NCBI GenBank assembly: GCA_025024175.1
Contig: QCXZ01000041.1
Location: 50,587,786-50,651,785 of the forward strand
Origin: Rhyzopertha dominica
Taxonomy: Eukaryota > Arthropoda > Insecta > Coleoptera > Bostrichidae
Length of the DNA stretch: 64,000 bases
Reading direction: 5' to 3'
Part shown: positions 58,846 to 64,000 of the stretch, one piece after another
Layout: each line of letters opens with the position of its first letter
Position numbering within the stretch: position 1 is the stretch's first letter
Position numbers and translations under genes: made by a program
Notes under the pieces: generated by a model
What the model saw: the letters and a program-made list of their open reading frames with translations, nothing else
Told to the model about the DNA's origin: nothing
The model's database searches: none

Positions 58846-59535
58846 TTAATGAAAAAATGTTACTTCTCCTTAAAACTGCTGTATAATAACATAAATATTA
58901 TAAACTTCAAGCTGAGAAAAAAACTCTGTGAGAGTCTAGTATTACCAATAATGAATTATTGTAATATCGTGTATTATAGTTGCTTAGACAAATTAGAAAA
59001 AATTCAGAATAGTTGCTGTCGTTTTGTGTATCGTATTAGGAAATATGATCGAGTATCTGCTAGATTAAATGAACTGAAGTGGTTGAGAGTTCAAAATATT
59101 TTCAAATATAACCTAATAATGTTTGTCCATAATGTGCTGCTTACCTCATCTCCACCCTACCTGCGTGACAAACTGTTTTATAGACGTGATCTCCATAATA
59201 TAAATGTACGTCACGTTAATAGTCTTTTATTACCTCCCCATCGGTTGGCCACGTTTCTCAAATCCTTTTCGTACAATTCAGTCGTTGCGTACAACTTTGT
59301 TCCTGGCGCGATTAGACGATTGTCTTCAAATGTTTTTCGTAAGGAAATAAAAAATATTCTTTTGTCAACGCAGTAAAGCAAACCTTGAGCTGACTGTTTT
59401 GATCGTTTTGTTTGATGATATTATTTATCGTATTGATTATGATTAAGCATGTATTATTTCTTGCTGTTAAAGGTTAAGTTGAATAGCTAAAGCTAGGCTT
59501 TGCCTTAATAGGAATCAATATATTATTATTAATAC
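58846..59535 (+). pseudogene. 5'-truncated non-LTR element inserted in the preceding tail
   Basis: The 177-codon frame 58843-59376 covers only the C-terminal part: MKKCYFSLKLLYNNINIINF, ESLVLPIMNYCNIVYYSCLD, KIQNSCCRFVYRIRKYDRVS, and FLKSFSYNSVVAYN. It resembles the element at 40.4-42.0 kb (KCYFVLKLLYSNMDIINFK, NSCCRFIYSLRKFNHVSAK), so they belong to one family. The 5' truncation point lies in the TTA tail of the upstream copy, and its own tail is a TTA run near 59520. Confidence 0.8.
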
Positions 59536-60244
59536 AGATCTCGCAGTCTTAAAAGCTCTTAACCTCATAAAACTTGAACGATCTCCTTGCATAAACTGTT
59601 CCACCAAATCGACTGCATCGCACCGTCTGGAATGCAGTCACGCGAGCAAATAGAAAAAGTCCGCCCATTTTCAGCTACATCGCGCCTCCGGTAAGGTGCC
59701 CCAGAGGAAGCATGAAACCGTTTTAATGCCCTGTCACCTTGGGGTTTATGCACACAACGTGACACCTGCGTTTCCACAGCACCCCCCAGTCATCAAATCG
59801 GAATGAATTTCGCGCTGAAAAAGCAACCTGCAAGAATCGGTTAATTGATGTAGCCGTGGGTGCTAACGAAGGTCTAATAAAATATACAGCTCGGGGAATA
59901 ATTAATCGAGACTGTGGTTCGGTGAAGTGGAATGGGGGCTTTATTGGACGTCGTTCATTTGGAGCTTCTGAGAATATAAATTGAAATTTCTGGGCTTCCT
60001 CAAGTGGCACTGAATGAACCAGTTACTTCTGCACCTTCCGATTATGGACGTATTCAGGATCTTACATAGAAAAAATAAAGCTACTTGAGCCNTCTATTAA
60101 TAATTCTAGGCGCCATTATTATATAGATTTCATCTAGATTTTGAGATATAACGTTAGTTCTAGTAGTATTTGTGATATTACTACTTTGAAGAAGATTTAG
60201 AAAATGTTTTAATAAAACAAAAATGAAATTAGGTAGATGAAAGT
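59536..60244. other. unassigned, possibly unique host sequence
   Basis: No element recognised. 59560-60010 is relatively GC-rich, with open minus frames of 70-95 codons that lack known motifs. Exons cannot be excluded. Confidence 0.3.
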
Positions 60245-60410
60245 GTAGTTTCTTCTTTTTATTAAAACCAACAGAAATCGTCCTCCATCGCTGTATTCCA
60301 TCTTCGTTGGTAGCGTTTTGCCATTTCACTGATGTCCTGGTGAAATCTCTCACCTTGTTCAGCACTTACACTTCCTAAATCTTCAGAAGAAATGCTATCT
60401 GAAGAACTTA
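60245..60410 (-). pseudogene. fragment of a repetitive insect protein (GERFHQDI family)
   Basis: The minus-strand frame reads SEDLGSVSAEQGERFHQDIS, then EMAKRYQRRWNTAMEDDFCW, then F and a stop. This block (S-E-GERFHQD, KRYQ-RWN, MEDDFCW) resembles a conserved C-terminal segment that I recall from many uncharacterised, multicopy insect proteins. The function is unknown to me. Only the last ~50 codons are visible. Confidence 0.5.
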
Positions 60411-60849
60411 TATAATAAATAACTCTCTATAACGCTCAGTTATTAAACTTTTTAATATTCTTACATTTTTAAGGCAATGAATATTCAAAGATTGCTAATA
60501 TTTCGAACAAAAGTAGATACGTGGTTGTCAAATCTTAAAAGTTCTATTTTAAGTAGGTATTAAATAACGAAACTAAATCAGAGACCGAACTCTCATTTGA
60601 CTTAAAAATTTGACGTCGCCTAGTGTAATCAATTTATTAACGCAATGTCAATATTTTAGCTAATAAAGCAAATGAAATATACTGAATAACACGATTATTA
60701 TGCCAATCAATAGTTTCACCCCCAAGAGATACCACATAATGTAGTTATATGCTGCGTGTTTCAGGTTTTTAGTAATCCATAATCCAAGCAGGTTTGATTA
60801 TGGGAAACTCATTATGTCCTTTATAGGCTAAAATATTTATGGATAATTT
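60411..60849. other. AT-rich unassigned spacer
   Basis: Nothing recognised. It may contain the degraded upstream part of the Penelope-like element that becomes readable at 60850. Confidence 0.3.
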
Positions 60850-61470
60850 AAAAAACAAATTCACAAGCATTCCCTCAGCAAAACTTTTTGTGTTGGTATA
60901 GATACGTAGATGATGTAATAGTGTGTTTTACAGGCAGTAATAGACAATTAGAAGTTTTAGCCAATTTATAAATTCGCTCCATTCCATTAAGTTTACGACA
61001 GAAATAGAAAACACTAACGCTCTTAACTTTCTCGATCTTACTAAGATTAATAATAAATACGATTTTTCAGTTTTTCACGAACCTTCACATACTGATGTTA
61101 TTATACGTAATAGTTCATTTCATTACTATCAACACAAGCTAGCAGCGTACAATAGTCTGGTCCACAGATTATTAAACGTCCCTATATCAAAAGAGAATTG
61201 TACCAAAGCTGTCAATAATAACTACTAACCTGACATAACTGACAAAATCATTTATAAAAAATTAAAATTCCAAATTTTACATGAAGTCTTACCTATGTGA
61301 AAAATTATAGATGATAATAAGTACAACAGCATAACGTATATTAGAAAAACTAATATAAAACTTATTTTTAGAAAAAGAAAACATATAAATCGCTTTTGCT
61401 ATTGCAAATTGCTATTGTTTCTCTTGGTTAAAAATGGTTAAACTATTTATATTTATGAAATTCCGGTAAC
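60850..61470 (+). pseudogene. Penelope-like element fragment (RT motif C to the nuclease edge)
   Basis: Translation with small frameshifts gives the motif C block WYRYVDDVIVCFTGSNRQLE (60892), then INSLHSIKFTTEIENTNALN, FLDLTKINNKYDFSVFHEPS and HTDVIIRNSSFHYYQHKLAA. The sequence then decays; a possible GIY-YIG start, IYIYEIP, is near 61447. This lineage differs from those at 27-31 and 42 kb. Confidence 0.72.
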
Positions 61471-62110
61471 GGCATTGATCATTTTGTCATTTTTTTTATC
61501 CGTCAGAAGCTTATTGACGCGATTTGCAGTTGTCTATCCCAATAGTCAATTGACTCGTTTGTTTTTTGGTAATTATTTTTATGATTTTTAGTAAGTGATT
61601 TGTATTGGATTACGCGGGGAGGAAAAATTCGTCAATTTGCGTTGCGGATAAGTTATTTTGTTTATTCTCACTTATAATTAACGTCCGTATATTTATTTTT
61701 GTACTTACCTGATATCATAACCTTATTTTTCGGGAGATATTAAATTTACTTAAATATTAACAGTGTTTTTCAGCTCGTTGTACTTACCTGGAAATTTCTT
61801 GGTTTTTCCGCTACGCAAGGNGTTAGCTAAACCAAGTGGCGCNCAGGCAGTTCTTGTATTTAACCCAGCCCATCTCCATTAGGTTAGCCGCCATCTACCC
61901 CGTTCAACCGGTAGGTTTTGAGAGAAATTTAGTTGTTGATTTCCTTCGAATATATTTGTTTAAATTTTTTTGCGTCACAAGTTTAGAGGAAATATAGAAA
62001 TTTCAACCTAGTTATAGTAATATAATAACGATTCAAAGTATGCCAATCTGTTTAATTACAAATATCCGGATTATAGGTGTTAGTTTTGTCATCACAAATC
62101 TTTGCAATTT
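61471..62110. other. unassigned, possibly the PLE 3' region
   Basis: No coding match. It lies between the PLE fragment and a hammerhead-like motif, so part of it may be the PLE 3' UTR and terminal repeat. Confidence 0.3.
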
Positions 62111-62119
62111 AGAATGTAT

Positions 62120-62154
62120 CTGATGAAGCTACAGTGTTATTACTGAAACGCGTC
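62120..62154 (+). ncRNA. candidate hammerhead ribozyme motif (PLE type)
   Basis: The conserved core strands are both present: CTGATGA at 62120-62126 and GAAAC at 62145-62149, followed by GCGTC. This fits the very short helix III and GTC cleavage triplet of Penelope-type hammerheads. The intervening 18 bases should form helix II, but only the outer AG/CT pairs and a few others can form, so it is probably a decayed copy. It lies about 650 bp after the PLE fragment in the same orientation. Confidence 0.5.
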
Positions 62155-62159
62155 ATAAT

Positions 62160-63599
62160 GTGACAAATGAATTAGTAGAAATCTGCAAATATTTAGTTTT
62201 TATACCATTAATTGTGGACGATTTTCATCAAGTAAAAGCCACATCAATCTAGCTGACGATCTTTTTGCATTTACTGATCGTTTAGGCGTGATAAAAAATA
62301 TGTTAATTAATCGTGTGGCAAATTCTACAAAACCTTTTACATACTCAATACAAATACTCATAATAAATTCTGTACCGTCTAGGACTAGGCGATCAATTAC
62401 ACTAATATATTCATCTCGATTTTCAAATTGAAAGTAATCTGTATGCATTTATCCCCAATCGTATCATAACAAACGCAATCGCTGAAACGCCAAAATATCA
62501 ACGCTTTTCCACTTGACGCCGGCGTTTCAGAGCGCAACAAACCGGCTTCAGCAGCTTTCAGCATCGCTTATTCCCTTTGACCATGCTGCTGTCAACGAGT
62601 GCATCGCCGGACATAAACTAATAACGCGATGTACGAAATTAACGAATGTAAAAGCCCGATTGCACCGCGCACTTGTTGGGCCATTGTCAGANTTTGACAT
62701 CGTAATTTCCGATACACGGACAATGGAGAAATTCATGGACCGCTGATTAATNCGCGACGCTGGATACAAAACGTGCCTGAGTGCTTTTAAAGGGATGAAA
62801 AAATGATCCCTCAATTGGTGCGGTGTTTAAACAGCGGTGTGGATTGCATAAGTGGGGGGGGGGGGAGATGGAAAATCGGCACGGATGTTTGCCTGAGGTT
62901 TTCGCGAGTAGTTTTCGAGAATTCGTCTGTTTTAGTGCTGGGCTCTTTTGGGGTAGAGGATAGTGTTACCGCACTTAGGGTCACGTAGCATGGAATGTGT
63001 AATGCGTCTACACGTATTTCTATTTTTTTACCCACATCTGCATCAATATTGTTTCTTTACACCATGTCTAGGAGATTCAAAAGTTCTAAAGCCACACGAG
63101 GCATAAAATGCATGTAAAGGGTCCTCGAAAATAAAAACAAACGATTTCAGCAACATATTTACTAATCTTTAATGCTGAACATAGAACGAACTGCTCGAAG
63201 GATTTCATTTTTCTGTTCAAGGGAATCTCCTAGATAGTTTTCATCTTCCTTTTACAGATTTTAAATGGCCAAAACCAAATCAAGCCCGAAACTACCTCCG
63301 AACAAACTCAAGATCATTTAAAAAGAATATTCCCAGAGCACAGTGGCGCTGCTACCACGTCGCGAAGGAGCCCTCAGTATCTCTTTCAAAGTTAGTGCTG
63401 ATTTTATACTGTTAGAAGATATATACAAACCTGAAAATTGGTCGGAAAAGATTTTGGTTAAAAAGTTTACTTTTATTCGAAATAAATCGTCGTTTGGACA
63501 GTTCTAGATTGCCTGAACAAACCAATAAGGAAAACCAAGTTGAAGGTACAGCTTAAACATCTTATGTCAAAACATTCAGTGCCTATCGAATAAAGTAAA
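62160..63599. other. unassigned, partly GC-richer sequence
   Basis: 62480-62990 has higher GC and several open frames on both strands without recognisable motifs. A run of 12 G occurs near 62855. No gene was called. Confidence 0.3.
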
Positions 63600-64000
63600 C
63601 AAATTAAATGTTTTTTTTGAAGATATAAACATGGACGTTCTACTTTTCTCTGAACATGGTGTGCAGTGTCTCTCACTCGTTTACTGTCTTTTGTACTATT
63701 TTCTTCCACTTTGCTATTCTTCTAGCTTCGTCCCAGGTGAGGTTTCTCTTCCTCTTTTCTTTCCTTGTACTTTTGCCTCCCATACTAGTTTTGCTGGTCT
63801 TTCCTCGTTCATTCTCACCAAGTGCCCAAACCACTTTAATTTATTCTCTTCCACGGTTTGTTTAATCGATTCTATTTCCAGTTCTTCTCTGATTCTGTCG
63901 ATTCTTATTCTGTCCATTCTAGTCACCCCTTTAACTCGTCTTAAGTATTTCATCTCTGTTGCCTGCAGTCTACTTAAAAGTCTATCACTTAACACCCAAC
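63600..64000 (-). pseudogene. non-LTR retrotransposon ORF2 C-terminal fragment
   Basis: The minus-strand frame from the window edge reads RLQATEMKYLRRVKGVTRMD, then RIDRIREELEIESIKQTVEE and KLKWFGHLVRMNEERPAKLV. After a frameshift near 63760 it continues with TWDEARRIAKWKKIVQKTVN. This is the common C-terminal region after the RT in many insect non-LTR elements. It runs off the right edge; the RT itself would lie beyond the window. Confidence 0.8.

Overview
The window is repeat-dominated nuclear DNA from an animal, almost certainly an arthropod and most likely an insect. It is AT-rich and packed with broken Jockey-like and CR1/Jockey-group non-LTR elements, Ty3/gypsy, Penelope-like (PLE) and Tc1/mariner elements. 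The only host-like genes are the first exons of a GABA/glycine-type cys-loop receptor (minus strand, 39.43-39.73 kb) and a linker-histone-like gene (plus strand, 49.17-50.16 kb), both with spliceosomal introns. A beetle is a guess only. No bacterial-type operons, CRISPR arrays, rRNA or convincing tRNA genes were seen.

Layout. 0-1.1 kb: a tandemly duplicated 3' end of a non-LTR element. 1.7-6.2 kb: an array of a ~560-bp repeat, including an exact 563-bp tandem duplication. 5.2-25.3 kb: a very large inverted repeat with arms of about 6.4 kb. Each arm holds, from outside in, 560-bp repeats, an ~0.8-kb MITE-like element, a gypsy element with most of pol deleted, and a decayed Jockey-like element. 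The arms flank a 6.4-kb satellite array of two subfamilies (~231 and ~232 bp), with an assembly gap at its left edge. 26.1-31.3 kb: nested Penelope-like elements with inverted flanking repeats. 31.4-39.2 kb: a third copy of the same composite block in direct orientation, again ending in the satellite and an assembly gap. 39.4-39.7 kb: receptor exons. 40.4-44.7 kb: two non-LTR elements and a PLE endonuclease fragment. 45.6-48.2 kb: a Tc1/IS630-type DNA transposon inserted in the MITE-like repeat. 49.2-50.3 kb: the histone H1-like gene. 50.6-55.8 kb: transposase fragments, a fold-back repeat and an apparently intact mariner. 56-64 kb: more non-LTR and PLE debris, with a hammerhead-ribozyme-like motif.

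The most notable points are these. The composite block (560-bp repeat, MITE, deleted gypsy, Jockey, satellite) occurs three times with the same deletion scar, so it spread as a unit by segmental duplication. The satellite has a conserved half, centred on a perfect 20-bp palindrome, and a half that differs between subfamilies. The satellite blocks lie downstream of the first receptor exons, so they sit in an intron if the assembly is correct. The histone-like gene appears to splice into an acidic, cysteine-containing last exon. All calls come from reading the sequence and its translations by eye; no database search was possible.
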